A model generated the notes under the pieces. The model searched no databases. It was not told the origin of the DNA and saw only the letters and a program-made list of their open reading frames with translations. From Muscardinus avellanarius (lineage: Eukaryota; Chordata; Mammalia; Rodentia; Gliridae), in the NCBI GenBank assembly GCA_963383645.1, contig OY726560.1, positions 152,730,546-152,794,545 of the forward strand: 64,000 nucleotides of DNA, in the 5' to 3' direction. The position numbers and the translations under genes are program-made. This document shows positions 31,924 through 44,720 of this stretch, in pieces; the first letter of the stretch is position 1; each line of letters begins with the position of its first letter.

Positions 31924-32539
31924 ATACTAATAACTACAATAATAATCTGATTATCAAGCAAAATTGTCAATTTCTGATGTATTTCGCAGGAAGGGTGTGT
32001 TTAGAGTCCTCGAACCTGGGTCAGTCCCTGAAGCTGTTAATGAAGGGACAGACACCTCTTGTAGATGACAAGAAGCCATTGACCACCTCCGGGGTGTTCT
32101 GATCATACCAAAGCAGCTTCGAGTTCTCAGACCTGGAATCACAAAGGAAGTGGCTGAATGCCTGCCTGCCTGCCTGCCTGAGCTGGCACTTACATCTTTA
32201 TAGTTCCCACCAATGGGGAGCACAAGTGTCTGGGGACAGGGTACTTTCCCATCCTGCGAGAGCTCCGCCAGCCACTGGAAGTACTGCTGACATGTTCTCA
32301 CATAAATTAATGGTGCAGGAAGCCGCCGTCCCTGTCTCCGTACATCAATGCTTTCTCTCCACTGCATGGAAAGGAAGCCTTCCACAGAAAATGACAAGAA
32401 CACCTACTTTAATGTCCAGACGCAGTGTGCAGATTTATTCTTTATAGAGATAAAAAGACAGCAAGCCCTCAATAGCCCCCGATGTCCTTAACAGCGCTCA
32501 TTCTCAAGTGCACAAAACCCACAAGACCACATCAGCAAA

Positions 32540-33030
32540 CTCTTCGGTTTGGAGAAGTGTAAAAGCATGCTTGGAATTTTTTTAAAAAAATTTTTTAACG
32601 ATCCTGGCATCATATTTAGACTTCAAGTGACCTTGGCCGTCCAGGAAAGCTTTCACACCAGCGAGGCTTCTGAATGAGAAAATAATCTCTGTGCATTTTT
32701 TTTTTCTGTCTCCTCCCCAAGTGGCTGGAACCCCTTTTGTCAATAGCCTCCTGTGAATGGTGTTGCTAATAAGCCTATTAATGAGCTTCCAAGGCCCAGT
32801 GTGAATAGGTAAATAAGCCCCAATCTGCTGAGGTTCTGGGGCGAGAGCAGAAAAAGCCAGGGAGAACTAAAGGTGACAGTTTGAACTGAACCACAAACCA
32901 GCACCGGGTCTCAGCTGAAAGCGGCTGCACAGAAGCGCACATTCACCACCCTGCACCCCCCGCTGGGGCCCCTTTTCTTCCCAATTTTCCCCCCTTTACA
33001 AAATGTCTTGCGTAGTCACCCCCTGTTTTT
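32540..33030. other. Repeat-free block 3.2-3.7 kb upstream of FGFR2, candidate enhancer
   Basis: No interspersed repeat. Contains 'ctaataagcctattaatgag', 'ttttgtcaatagcctcctgt' and 'agtgtgaataggtaaataag', a motif-dense AT/GC mixture typical of conserved non-coding elements. Appearance only. Confidence 0.4.
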
Positions 33031-33774
33031 TTTTTCAAAAGCTCTTGAGACGCCCTTCTCCTTCTTCTTCTTCTTCTTTTTTTCACTCTACTAATGATCC
33101 ATCAATGGGGAAGAAGAAAAAGGCGCAGAGTTGAACTCAGACGCCCATCAAAGGAAGGGACTGCACTGCTGGTCGCTGGTGTTCAGGAGGGACGGGGCCC
33201 TCGCTCCTGTCCGAGACTTGGGATTTTCCTTTCAGTAATTTGTTTTGTAACGGGTAGCGATTCCTTCACCCTAGTGAAAAGCTAGATCCACAAAGGCGGT
33301 GGTGACATTTAAGGGCTCCTGAGCCTGGCCAGGGTGGGTCTGCGATGCCCAGGACACCATGAATTTCATTCTATAAGCCACATCTCAATAATGTCCACAG
33401 CAGAAAAGAAGCAACAGAGAGGAGGAGGGACACAGAGCCAGCGGTCCAGAAGGATGATAACACTATTTACTCCTGGGCTTGAGGGAGGGGCCGCATCCTG
33501 GGCAGCTCCGCCCTCTTCTGGGAGTTGTGGAACTGAAGCAAAATCATTGATCCTACTGTGTATTATCAGTATTATCGGTATTAAAATATCAGTATTTTAA
33601 GTGTTAAACTTAGCACTGGGCCTGGTTCTCTAAGATAACACTTCCCTGGGTACAGAGTCCTGGTGAATTCTCTGGTTCTTCGATCTTCTCTGCTGCAAAA
33701 TGAGAAAAAATAATGGCTTCTACGTCACTGCTGATAGATGGGATCATTCAGAGAATTTACTCAAGATTATGGCA
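33031..33774. other. Unique intergenic DNA
   Basis: A CTT-type short run at 33060-33080. Otherwise no recognisable feature. Confidence 0.5.
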
Positions 33775-33969
33775 AGCCAGGCTTGGCGGCACCTGCTTGT
33801 AATCCCAGCATTTAGGAGGCTGAGACAGGAGGATCGTGGCTCGGCCAGCCTCAGCTACATAGTGAGGCTCTTTGCAACTCAAGGAGACCTTGTTTCAAAA
33901 TAAAGAATACAAAATAGGGCTGGGGGTGTAGCTCAGGGATAGAATGCCCCTGGGTTCAAACCCCAGTAT
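33775..33969 (+). mobile_element. Dimeric B1/ID SINE
   Basis: 'gccaggcttggcggcacctg' head, 'aataaagaatacaaaatagg' linker, and 'ggttcaaaccccagtatcca' end leading directly into a CA array. Confidence 0.9.

Positions 33970-34005
<36 letters not shown>
33970..34005. repeat. (CA)n microsatellite at a SINE 3' end
   Basis: About 36 bp of CA immediately after 'ccccagtatc'. Confidence 0.96.
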
Positions 34006-34007
<2 letters not shown>

Positions 34008-34479
34008 AGGATTATGGCAGCTTGAGGTGTTGGAAAATATCTGTGTTCTTGGGGGATCCATGCCAAAGCATAAGGATTAAATGTCTTGGCATCTGCAGTG
34101 TGCTTTCAAGCAGCTCAGGAAGAAAGGGCACAAGCACAGAGATGAAGCAGATCTGACAAAATGGCAGCTCGCACTGTCCAGCAGACAGGGCTCGCCATGT
34201 CCTTTCAACTTCTCCAAGTGCCTGAATAATTTCACCATAAACACCGGGGGAAACGCCAGGGGGGGATATTATGGGCTCCGGCTTCCTGCTGCCCTCTCAT
34301 GCCAGTGCCCCCTGCAGCCAAGGCAAGTCTCTCCTGGCATCTGCCAACCTGAATATTTAAAGAAAAACAGACCAATTAACTGCTTGGCCAAACCAGCCAG
34401 ATGTTCTGTCTCCATGTCTCCAGTGCCCCCAATCTTCAGGGCATTCCGTAAGCAGCATCGTACGGTAGAGTCGGCACTG

Positions 34480-34597
34480 GGCCAGGGCACAGGAGACCTG
34501 GGTTTTCATCCCAATGTTGTCAGAAGGGCTAACTACGCGATCCTGGGAAAGTCACAAGCATGCGTTCAATCCCCAGCACTTAAAAAAAAAAAAAAAA
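34480..34597. repeat. MIR-like remnant and short ID end fragment
   Basis: 'gcacaggagacctgggtttt' and 'cgatcctgggaaagtcacaa' resemble a reverse MIR. 'gcgttcaatccccagcactt' plus A15 is the tail of an ID-type element. Confidence 0.45.
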
Positions 34598-37271
34598 GTA
34601 TTTTGAAACCACAGTCTAGGAATACTGCTGTTGACCCCTGCCTACTGGTAACAGTAGTATCTACCGGAAAAAATCCTCTAATCCGGACCCATTGCCAATT
34701 AGGAACAGTTTATGGCATGTCACTTATTGGCTGCAGAACCCCATGCCCTTCCATTACCCACACCCTCCGCGTATCAGGACCACATCTCTCACCACAGCAG
34801 CGCCCCCCAGCGGACTGGAGGGAAACTACAACATGGGCTTAGCTAGTGTGGGACCATTTAGGCTGGGGCCCTCCTCTGCCAGCTACATCACTGGAGCTGC
34901 GCTTTCCAGTACAGGAGCCAGCCAGTGTGATTGGTTAAATTAATTAGAATTAAGTAAAATGTAAACGAGCTCCTCCATAGCAAGAGCCACACTTGAAGTT
35001 CCCCGCTACTGTGTGGAGGAGGGCAGCCGTGTTGGACAGGGCAGTCATGAGAGGAGATTCCCACCAGGGCTGGGACACGCCCTGCTCCCCATGCTTCCTC
35101 CAAGAAGTCATGATGGCCCCAACCTCCTCCCGCAGGGCTCCATGCTCACCACCCCGGCTGCTCCCAGGGCTTGGGCATGGGCACAGTGCATGGCCAGCGG
35201 GGTTTAAGGACAAGGACCCTGCTTCTCAGAATGAGAATACTCTGGGATTGACCACAGGACAGGACTCTGCTCAATAAACGTGATGCTTCCTCTTGATCAA
35301 ATAGAAATGATTGGCTCAAGCATCCGCTCCTAACCCTGGGACCCCTTGACACAGTCCCTGGTCCCAGAGGGACATCTGACACACCTGAAATTTCTCTCTG
35401 GCAAGAAGGCTGTGTCCTCAAATTCTCAGAAACTCACAGCAAGGATCCCTGAGCAAGAAAGGCCCGCGGAAGTAAGACGGACATGCCCTTGGGAAAGGAC
35501 CAGTAGAAGCTGACCTTGGAGGACAATTGGGGGGAAGGGGCCCGTTGGGGACAGCTAAATTATCACACGGAGAAAGGCTGCGCCTGCCTCTCCCATCGAG
35601 GGCTCCCAGGGCCTGGCCCTGCCGGGCCAGTTGGAGCAGTTGAGTGAGCTGCGATGGTACCTGGCAGGTCCTCCAGAGATCCTTGTTGATTGGGGAGGAC
35701 TGCACCCTAAAGCCTGTCTTGGTTTCCTAACCGAGGCACCCGGGAAGCACGCTTGCGCAGGATTTTACACATAGTCCACGGTGCCTATTTAGAGTTTGGG
35801 GAGTAAGAAGCGCTTTAATACAAAGCCAGTGAAGATATGTGGGGTGGTTTGCCACACGTGCAAGGACCGGGTAAAGTCCTCCCTCTCTTCTGTTGATTTC
35901 TATGTTTTTATTACACTCATACCCCCAGGGTGTAGGTCTACTTTGTCCAAACGCGAAAAGAAGTTCACTTTAATAAACCAGAGGGAGAGACGCGATGCAG
36001 CCAGGATCCTGGTCAATTCGGGAAGGAGAGGAGAACGCAGAGCAGGACACGTCGTAAAAGCACAAGCCCAGTAACCTTTAGAGTCCCGGAGCGCTTATAT
36101 TTTGTCCCCAGGCTGCGGAGAAAGGCCACGGGGTTGGGGAGGAGAGATTTCTTTAACAGATTTCTAAGAGCAGAATTGAGCAAAAATGAACTCCTTCGCG
36201 GGGCCGGATGCCGGCTTGGCGCTGGGCCCCGCGGCCCAGGAAGCAGGTGGCTCCAGGTGAGCCAGGCCAGGCCCCCCAGTCCTTTTGTTCTTGGGGTTCT
36301 GAGCAGGAGGCGAGCGTCGGGCGCCAGCGCCCCCGTGTGGCCGCCGGTGTCCGTGTGAGCGAAGGGCCTTGCCCGGGTGCCACGCCTCGAGGTGGGGGCG
36401 TGATAAAGGAGGGGCTCCCAGGTCTTCAGCACCGCGACCCCACCAGCCTCACACTGGTCTGGGATGTGCAGGTGGTGAGGGATGGATGCCCGGGAGTGTC
36501 TGCAGAAGGAATCCCTGCCTGTGCTTACCCAAGCATAGCTGCGACAGGGATATCTGCTCTGATGGCTGGGCCTCAGGGTCTTGTGGGGCTATGGGTGACC
36601 TCGAAGTGACCTGTCCCTGCCTGCCTCGGGCTTCCTGTAGGTCCACAGAGTAGCCCACCCTCAGGGAGGCCACGCCTTATCTCCAGCATCTTTTCACCTG
36701 GATCAACAGGGCGAGGAGGACCTCTGCAGCTTCCCTTTAAAACAGCCTCGGTTCTGGCCGGCTGGGGGACTGCAGCTCCCCTCCCACGCAGACCACTCAC
36801 TCAGGGTCAGTCGTCCTAAACGATACAGGAAAACCACTCTTGCCATCGTGTTTACTTTGCATTAGGGATTATAAATAATCCGGAGATAATTTACCGTGTA
36901 TGGGAGGCAGATATTATGTCATTTTTATATAAGGGTCTTGATGGAGCATCCTCAGATTTTGATATAGAACCAGTCATTCACAGATCCCAAGGGATGACTG
37001 CAATATTAATGCCTATTTAATAGGGTCTGGGCAGACTGAATGGACTACTTCAAGGAATGTTCTGGATTCGTGATTGATGTCTAATATAAGTTATTAGACT
37101 GGAGGCACCCGGACCTTCCTGGTTGGAGCCCTCTCCTATGCTTGACCTTACTTTCAGCTACTTTTCTCTGCTGTGTGACCTTGGGCAACCTGTCTGGCCC
37201 TTCAGAGCCTCTGTGTTCTCTTATTTGGGGATTGCAAATATTAGATGTAACCATCTTCGAGATTTATCTCA
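34598..37271. other. Intergenic DNA without a recognised gene
   Basis: No SINE body. A moderately CpG-rich patch lies at about 36.18-36.40 kb, and a MIR-like reverse remnant at about 37.15-37.24 kb ('gctgtgtgaccttgggcaac'). ORFs up to 139 aa lack recognisable domains. Confidence 0.5.
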
Positions 37272-37456
37272 ACAGGGGCACCATGGTGCACACCCATAAT
37301 CCTAGCAACCCTGGAAGCTGAAGAAGGAGGATCACAAGTTCGAGGCCAGCCTCGGCAACTTAATGAGACTCTGTCTCGAAATAAAATATTAAAAAGGCCG
37401 GTGGTGTAGCTCAGAGACAGAGCACCCCTGGGTTCAATCCCAGTGCCACCAAAATA
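37272..37456 (+). mobile_element. Dimeric B1/ID SINE
   Basis: 'ggggcaccatggtgcacacc' head, 'ggtgtagctcagagacagag' and 'gttcaatcccagtgccacca'. A reverse B1-head fragment ('gtgtgtaccgccgtgcctgg') follows at about 37515-37553. Confidence 0.85.
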
Positions 37457-37614
37457 CATGAATGGGAAAAGGAGTCAAGTTAACATTATTTGCAGATGCT
37501 ATGACTCTGTAATCCAAATGCTGGGGTTCTGAGTGTGTACCGCCGTGCCTGGCTTTTCATACGTATCTTTTTAGATATGTGCATATGCACACACATTATA
37601 TGTATATATGTATT

Positions 37615-39310
37615 TTTTCAACTCACCAATAATGAATCTACTGAAAATGAAATCAGGGAAGCAATTTCATTCACAATAACTCAAACAAAACCCCCAAAAA
37701 AGCTAGTAATAAATCTAACCAAGGGGGTGAAAGGCTTCTACAAATGTAAGTTATAGAACACCGAGTAATGAAATTGAAGAAGACACCCTACCAATCTATA
37801 GATTCAGTGCAGTCCCCTTTGAAATATCAATGACATTCTTCATAGAACTAGAGAAAACACGGTTCTAAAATTCATCTGGAAGAATAAAAGACCCAGAACA
37901 GCCAAAGCAATTTTACGAAGACAAAGAAAAAAAATCCATGCTGGAGGCATCACGATACCCAATTTTAAATCACACTACAGGGCTATGATAACAAAAACAG
38001 CATGGTAGTGGCATAAAAACAGACACACAGAAAAATGGGATGGAAGATACAGAGACAAACCCACATAGTCATCTGATCTGTGACAATGCTGCCAAAAACA
38101 TACACTGGAGAAAAGGTAGGCTCTTCAACAAATGGTGCTGGGAAAATTGTATCTCTCTATGTAGAAGAGTGAAACTAAGGCCCTGTCTCTCACCTGGCAC
38201 AAAAGTCAACTCAAAATGGACCAAAGACCCAGATTAGACAATAAACTTCACAACTGGTAGAAGAAAATGTAAGGTCAACAAACACTCCAACATAAAGGCA
38301 CAGGCGATCGCTTCCTCAATAGGGACTCCTAGAGCTCAGGAAATAGTATCAAGCGTTTGGGATTAAATAGCTTCTGCACACTAAAGCAAACAATTAAAAG
38401 CATGAAGAAAGACCCTACAGAATAAGACAAAATTTTTGCCAGTTACTCTTTCTAAGAGAGATTAATATCCAGAATATATAAAGAACTAAAAAAAAAAACC
38501 TAACACCAAAACCCTATCAACAAACAAATTAAACAGACACTTCTCAAAAGAATAAATACAAATGGCTAACAAATATGTGGGAAAAAATGCTCAACATCTT
38601 TACCCATCAGGGAGACGCAAATCAAAACAGCAGCACTGAGATTTCATCTCATGCGTTAGAATGGCAATCACTGAGAATATAAATAATAACAAATACTGTG
38701 GAGGATGTGGGGAAAAGGAACCTTTATACACTGTTAGTGGGACTGTAAATTAGTGCAAACACTTTGGAAAGACTAGGAATGGAACCACGAAATGGCCCAG
38801 CTGTACCATTCTTCAATGTTTATTCAAAAGAACTCAAGTGAGCGTGCTATAGGGATACATGCACACCCATATCTATAGCAGCACAATTCACAACAGCCAA
38901 ATTATGGAACAAGCCCAGGTCCCCATTGACAGATGAATGAATAAATAAAATGTGGTATAAATACACACTGAAGTTTTATTCAGCCATAACAAATGAAATT
39001 ATGTCATTTGCAGGGAAATGGAGGGAACTGGAGAGCATCATATTAAGAGAAATACGCCAGACTCGGAAAGCCAAGGGTCATGTGTTTTCTCTCCTCTGTG
39101 GAAGCCAGAGAGGAGGGAAGGGAAGAAGGGGGTGGGATCTTAAGGAATTAGAATGGAACCAGAACAGAGGGAGGGAGGAGAAGGAAAGAGGAAGTACCAG
39201 GAAACAGGACTGACCAAATGATGCGCGTCCATGTAAAAATATATAAGAGCGAAACCCACTAGTATATCTAATCATTACGCACCAAAAAATGCATGTGTAT
39301 ACACACACGC
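37615..39310 (+). mobile_element. LINE-1 fragment, 5'-truncated (ORF2 3' part and 3' UTR)
   Basis: Plus-strand L1 3' part. ORF2 phrases are recognisable at DNA level: 'aataaatctaaccaaggggg', 'atgctggaggcatcacgata', 'acaaatggtgctgggaaaat', 'gaaaaaatgctcaacatctt' and 'ggagggaactggagagcatc'. It then passes into purine-rich 3' UTR. Frames are broken by many stops, so no protein is made. The poly-A tail is not evident. Retrotransposition-incompetent relic of about 1.7 kb. Confidence 0.93.
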
Positions 39311-39559
39311 ATGTGTGTACCTTTTTAACACAGCGGTTCCAGTAGCAGCCAGGCTGTCCAGGGCAGAGTGGTTGTTATTTCTTCTAAAGGTCCCTCGACA
39401 TCACACAGAAAGTCATTCCGGTGTCAGCTCATCTTGATGGTCAACAGACTCTTCATTTTATCTAACTAAGGTATCATTTCCCTTAAATTTGCATTTATCC
39501 AATTTCCTGTGGGTGAGGAAAGAATTCATTTAATTTCTTTGCAAAGATCCTCTTTGTAA

Positions 39560-39840
39560 GCCAGGCACAGCAGTACAGGCCTGTAATCCCAGTACATGAG
39601 AAGCCGAGACAGGAGGATTGCAAGTTTGAGGTCAGCCTCCCTCCCATCAAGGGGAACTTGTTTCAAAATAAAAATAAAATAAAATAGAGCTGGGGGTGTC
39701 ACTAGGACATAGAACGTGCCTAGGTTCAATCTCCAGTACCATAAAATAATAAAATAAGTAAAATAAAACTGACTGACAGTGTAGCTCAGCATTACAGCAC
39801 CCTGGATTCAATCCCCAGTACCAAAGAAACAAAAATTTTA
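39560..39840 (+). mobile_element. SINE with two ID halves (B1-ID-ID)
   Basis: 'gccaggcacagcagtacagg' head; first ID half to 'ctccagtaccataaaataat'; then a second ID half 'actgacagtgtagctcagca' to 'caatccccagtaccaaagaa'. Confidence 0.82.
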
Positions 39841-39845
39841 AAAAG

Positions 39846-39970
39846 TGGGCTGAGACAGAAGGATTGCAGGTTCAGCAACTTAGCAAGACCCTTAGCAACT
39901 TAGCAAGACTCTGCTGCAAAATAAGAAGGGCTAGGGGTATAATTCTGGAGTTCAATACCCCACTCCCAAA
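39846..39970 (+). mobile_element. SINE fragment (partial B1 plus ID)
   Basis: 'gggctgagacagaaggattg', duplicated 'acttagcaagac', then a degraded ID half 'gggctaggggtataattctg'. Confidence 0.7.
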
Positions 39971-42900
39971 ATCCTTTGTGCTTCAAGACAGGACTAAAGA
40001 CAATTGTTAGCTTCTTCTCCTCCCTATAAGACACCACAGAACCCTGAGGGTGTGCTTGCCAAACTTAATTGGTAAAAATACAGGACACTCAGTTAAATTT
40101 GAATTTTAGATAAACAATGAATTATTGTTTTTAGAACAGACATGTCCCCAATACTACATGAGCAATATTATCTGGGCCATACATACATGAGAACACGATT
40201 CAGCCTATATCTGACGTTCAGGCTGAATGTCCCTGTGCTGGGGAGGAGCCGTGCCGGCCAAGCCCAAGGGAGGCTGACCTGCTTCCCAGCCACCTCTGAG
40301 AACTAAGCATCCTCACCTGCCTCCTGAACCAGTGCCAGACACCCCTTAAGTCTGGATGGGAAGGGGAAGGCCACGAGCAGACATTCTGCAGTGTTTTCTC
40401 GGGGTCATCTTTGGGGACCTCTGTTTGGCAGCTTGGGCCTGTTTCTGAGTCACTGATTTACATTATTGACAGAGCTCTTTGGCTATTTGGTGAGAGACAG
40501 TCATCTGCTAAAACCCTACATTTGCTCACAAAGTGCTGAGCCCCAGCGCCGAGCCCGCACTCTTTTGGGGGGACGGGATGTTTGTTGGGCAATTGTGCCT
40601 GTAAGTTGTGCCCAGCTATGGTGAGGTCTTGCCACAATGGTCTCCACGAAGCGCCAACCCTTCAGGGCACTGGTGTCACCAGGAAGCAGGCAGAGCTGTC
40701 CCCACGGCAGGTCCCTGGCAGCTGCTCTCTGGAACCTGCTTTCTCAGGGAAGGTTGGCAACTGCGCATCCTCAGAGCCCAGACACCATGTGCCCAAGGAA
40801 CGATGTATCGTCATTTGCACTGGTCTCTGCCTTCCTGGCCAGGGCTAGCGTGGGGACCTAAGAGGATTGAAGGCAGAGACTGGGACGGCAGCCCTCCAGG
40901 CAGAAGCGTCTCCTTCACCCCCTCTGCCATTCTTTGGGGAGCTGAGGGGTAAAACATTCAAAGCCAACAACGACACATGAGTCCCTCTCGCAAGCCAGGT
41001 ATCTGATGGCTCTGCCTCGCGCCTTCTGTTCTAGCAGGAGAAAGTTCTCTCTCTCTCTGCTCCGAAGAGCTCAGGTGATTTGATGAGGCTGGTGCCAGAC
41101 ACAGGGATCTTTTGACCAGGTAACAATGTTAATGAAATGGAGTCAGGCAAGTGAACGCGCAGGGAGGTTCTTTTGCTGGGGCTTCATGTTAGGGATTCAT
41201 GGCTCCCACAAGAAGATGTCAGGCTCACTCCCCAAGCAAAGGAAGTTTTCTTATACTTGCAGGGGTGGGAACCCCAGTTGGCTTTAGGGGCACTCAACCC
41301 AAGCCTTTGCCCTGTGCTGAAGGTAAGTCACTCCAGCTGTTCCAAGAACACAGGCAGGGCACCCTGCCCTCCATGATGCACGGCTGACGCTGGCCGGGGG
41401 TAGCTCACACCAAACCTCCTGGGGTCTGTGGTCAGACCACGAGCCAAGGCCCGGAAGAGCATCTGTGCCTTTTTCCTATGGTGTCCCTGTCTCCGACCTA
41501 CCCAAAGCATCTCCCTATTTTAAGGGAATGCTAATTCCCTTGCCAAATTCTGGAGGTTAAGTCAGAGATGCCTTTGGAGACCACTGTTCTGCCTACCACA
41601 AATGGGGTGATGTTGCAGGGGAAACAAGGGACATTTGTTTCCTAGTGACACAGCCAGGTGGCTTGAAACCACAGGGAGGGGGACTTATTGTCCCGCACAC
41701 AGCTCTGGGCACCAGGAACCCCGAATCTGTGTCTCCTGTCTCTCCTCTTGTGGCTTCTGTGGTTGCCAGCCACCCTGAGCCACCCTGGGCCACCCTTGGC
41801 ATTCCTGATCTTGCTGCAGTAAGCCACCCCATCCATCATCACGGGGTGCTCTTCCTGGGACTACACAGCCAGCTTGACTCCTCTGAAACAACAGTCGCTG
41901 AACTAGGACTGGCCCTAACAAACTCTAGCTGCAAAGATCCTATTTGCAAATAGAGTCACATTCCTAGATACTGAGGGACAGGATTCCAACCTCAATCTTT
42001 GAGGGTCACAATTCAACCCAAATACAGACAATGCTGCATCAGCACTTAGCGCGGGGCCCGACCTCAGGCTGGCTTAATGCACAGGAGCATCTCTGGGTCA
42101 CCATGGGCACAGACCTGGACAGCCAATGAGTGTGTGACCAGAGCTGCAGAGATGGTGTCTGCTATGGCTTCCTTCCTGGCTGATCCCTGCCCATCTTGAG
42201 CCCAGCTTCTCCAGCTCTCCTCACGCTCTCCCCACCCCTGGGCTATCCAAATGCAAGTCTTGGCTGTTCTTTAAGTCCTTGTACTCTGGGGGGAGGATGG
42301 CCCTGTCCCTGGGCACTGCATCCCCCTGGCAGGGGAGACAGATTAAAGACAGAAGAAGGGGAGCTGATGTGTCCTTGGAATTCTGGAAAAAGAGCCTGTC
42401 CATTGGAAACAGAACAGAGACATGGCTATGCCGGGGGGAGGAAGATAAAGGACGGCGCTGAGTCAGGCTCCAAGGTTCAGAAGAAGAGTCATTTCCAGGT
42501 AAGAAATTACGTCCTCTGCCTCGCCTGGTCCCACAACCACCCATCTTGCAGTGCTTTTCCTGGAGAGAAAAACAGTAACATTGGGACAGGACACTCTTAA
42601 GCATTAACTCAAGGCCAACACTCGAGTTAGCCTTCCAGGGCCATAGGTCTTTAGGATCTGCATGTGAGATGCTGGGTGGGGGCTGATCCCACCTGGTTCG
42701 TTCTCTGTTCCCCTGTCCACCTTGAACACAGAGGAGGAAAGGTCTGATACGTCCCGTTGGCAGCCCAGGGATCTGGCTCTGCATTTTTTTTTTAGGACAT
42801 CCGCATTTAATCAATTATAACACGTGCAGAAGCAGAGCGGTCCCCAGCCTCCGCGGTCTAGCAGAGAGCGAAGAATGACTTCCAAACACTTTCGCATCCT

Positions 42901-43723
42901 GACCTCTCCTCATTTCCGGAAGAGTCCTTAAGCTCACTCACCAGGCACACAGGGGAACAGAGCTGGAGGATGACGAGGGGCAGCTGTGGCTGCTGGGAAA
43001 CGGCAGACAGGCCCCGGAGCGCACTGCTCCTCCGGGCTGCCCCCTGGGAGAAGAGGGTCTCCAGGGCCAGGCTGATCATCCGAGCATCCGAGCATCCTCG
43101 CAGAATCTCACTCAACCATGGTTTGTTGAATGGACAAATCAATGACATGAGGATTCTGGAAGCTGTCCCCAGCGCAGAGAGAGGCTTGGTCTCCACTCCA
43201 CCCAGTGCCAGAAGCCGGCTGTTCACCACCCACAGGCTCACCCCGAGGCCTGGCCAAGCCAGGGGGTGCAACACAACACAGCCCCTCAGCTGCAGCGGAT
43301 CAGCGCTGAGAGCTGCAGTCACACGGGCGCGGAGCCGCGCAGCTGTTTATGTGATGTGTCTCTGGTGGATAAATAAACTTCATCTTCCAGGGCTGCCAAT
43401 CTCTAAACATGCAGAAATATACATTCACTCAGAAACGTAAAAAAAAAATAAACAAATGGGGTGATGTTTGACTGAATCTTCCTAGCACCACAGGCCTGGT
43501 CCTGGGCTCCTTGCCTTTCAGCTGGCTAATAAACCGCGTTTATGGGTTCCCTCCTAGGGCCAGTGTGTGGAAGTTCCGTTCTGAGGAAATGCTCCCTGTT
43601 GGGCTGTGGGGGAGGGAGAGCACAGGTCCTTCTAGTACAGGGGGCCACGGAGTCCAGGCAGGCCCGAAATACAGGCAGGTGACCTTTAAGGGATCCAGGA
43701 GGTGGCTCAGCCTCTCAAGAGGA
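39971..43723. other. Intergenic DNA without a recognised gene
   Basis: SINE-free. 41.64-42.03 kb resembles an ancient interspersed repeat (it ends 'gagggtcacaattcaaccca' after 'tatttgcaaatagagtcaca', a pattern common in old mammalian repeats); the family is not determined. ORFs up to 197 aa show no known domain. Confidence 0.45.
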
Positions 43724-43725
43724 AC

Positions 43726-43984
43726 AGGACTGCCCCTTCCTTCCTCCCTCCCTCCCTCTTTCCCTTCCTTCTCATTTTTGGTAGTGGGGTTGAACCCAGA
43801 TACATTTTACCTGCAGGCTACACCCTCAGCCCTTTTAATTTTTTATTTTGATACAGAGTCTCACTAATTTGCTGAGGGTCTGCTAAGTTGCTGAAATTGG
43901 CCTTGAACCTGAGATCCTGCTGTTTCCATCTCTCAAGTACTGGGATCACAGGTGGGTGCCACTACATCTGTCAGGACTGCCCTT
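43726..43984 (-). mobile_element. Dimeric SINE with near-perfect target-site duplication
   Basis: The body is at about 43775-43972. The flanks 'aggactgcccctt' (43726-43738) and 'aggactgccctt' (43973-43984) differ by one C. The reverse A tail has become a TTCC/CCCT-rich run at 43739-43772. Confidence 0.85.
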
Positions 43985-44002
43985 TTTAACTTTTTGTTTG
44001 TT

Positions 44003-44193
44003 TGTTTGTTTGGTGGTACTGGGGTTCCTGGAAACCCTTCTACCTCCGGGCTCCACTCCCAGACCTATTATTATACTTTTTTATTTGGAAACAGGGTCTC
44101 TTAAGCCAGCACGGCTAGCTTCGAACCTGCGCGATCCTCCTGTCTCCCCCTCCCAAGCCCGGGGATTGCAAGTGTGCGCCACCACGCCCGGCC
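44003..44193 (-). mobile_element. Variant dimeric SINE, same subfamily as the 17.4-kb copy
   Basis: 'ggtactggggttcctggaaa', 'cttctacctccgggctccac' and 'gaacctgcgcgatcctcctg' mirror the 17374-17589 element (shortened B-box region, 'cgcgatcctcctgtct'). Preceded by a (GTTT) reverse tail. Confidence 0.88.
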
Positions 44194-44356
44194 ACTTGTT
44201 TTGTTTTTTGAAGCAGGGTCTTGCTACGTTGCTGAGAGTCTTGTTAGGTTGCTGGGAGTCTTGCTAAATTGCCGAGGCTGGTCTTAAACCTGCAATCCTC
44301 CTGTCTCAGCCTCAAAAGTCCTGGGATTACAGGAGTGTACCACCACGCCCAGCCTT
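44194..44356 (-). mobile_element. B1-half SINE with expanded mid-part
   Basis: 'aagcagggtcttgctacgtt' with the 'gttgctgagagtcttg' motif repeated about three times, ending 'gtgtaccaccacgcccagcc'. No ID half, because the preceding SINE adjoins it. Confidence 0.8.
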
Positions 44357-44589
44357 TGGAACGGCCACTTTATGGTCTCTGAGGCACCTCCGAGGGGCCC
44401 CTGCCATCTCCCACGCCTCTGTTCCCTTGTGGGGCACACGCAGGATGAAGAGGAAGGAGATTTGTTTGTGGAGTTCGCCTTTCTGGAAGGAGGTGCCGGA
44501 CAACCTACCACTTCCTTGGCATCATTCCTGCGGCACCTGCCAGAAGGTGCTTTCTTTGGGGGCCACTGGGAGCCCTGTAAGGTAGCCAC

Positions 44590-44720
44590 TAATCCATCCA
44601 TCCATTCATTCATTCACAGAGAATCCACATGGTAGTGGGCCCCATCTTGGTGCCCAGTGTTGGAGCAGGGGGGAGCAAGACTGTGGCTTCGTGCTGGAAG
44701 CTTCTTGTCCAGCCCCAAGA
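44590..44720 (+). repeat. Possible L2-like remnant
   Basis: 'atccatccattcattcattc' followed by 'ggtgcccagtgttggagcag', a pattern of old L2/MIR-type elements. Low certainty. Confidence 0.35.

Noticed and set aside
38040..39213. Short ORFs with LINE-1 protein similarity
   Set aside because: Pieces of a decayed 5'-truncated L1 ORF2 and 3' region with multiple stops. Recorded as a mobile-element relic, not a gene.
42221..43440. 150-200-residue ORFs on both strands
   Set aside because: Overlapping frames in opposite directions without domain or codon-bias support.
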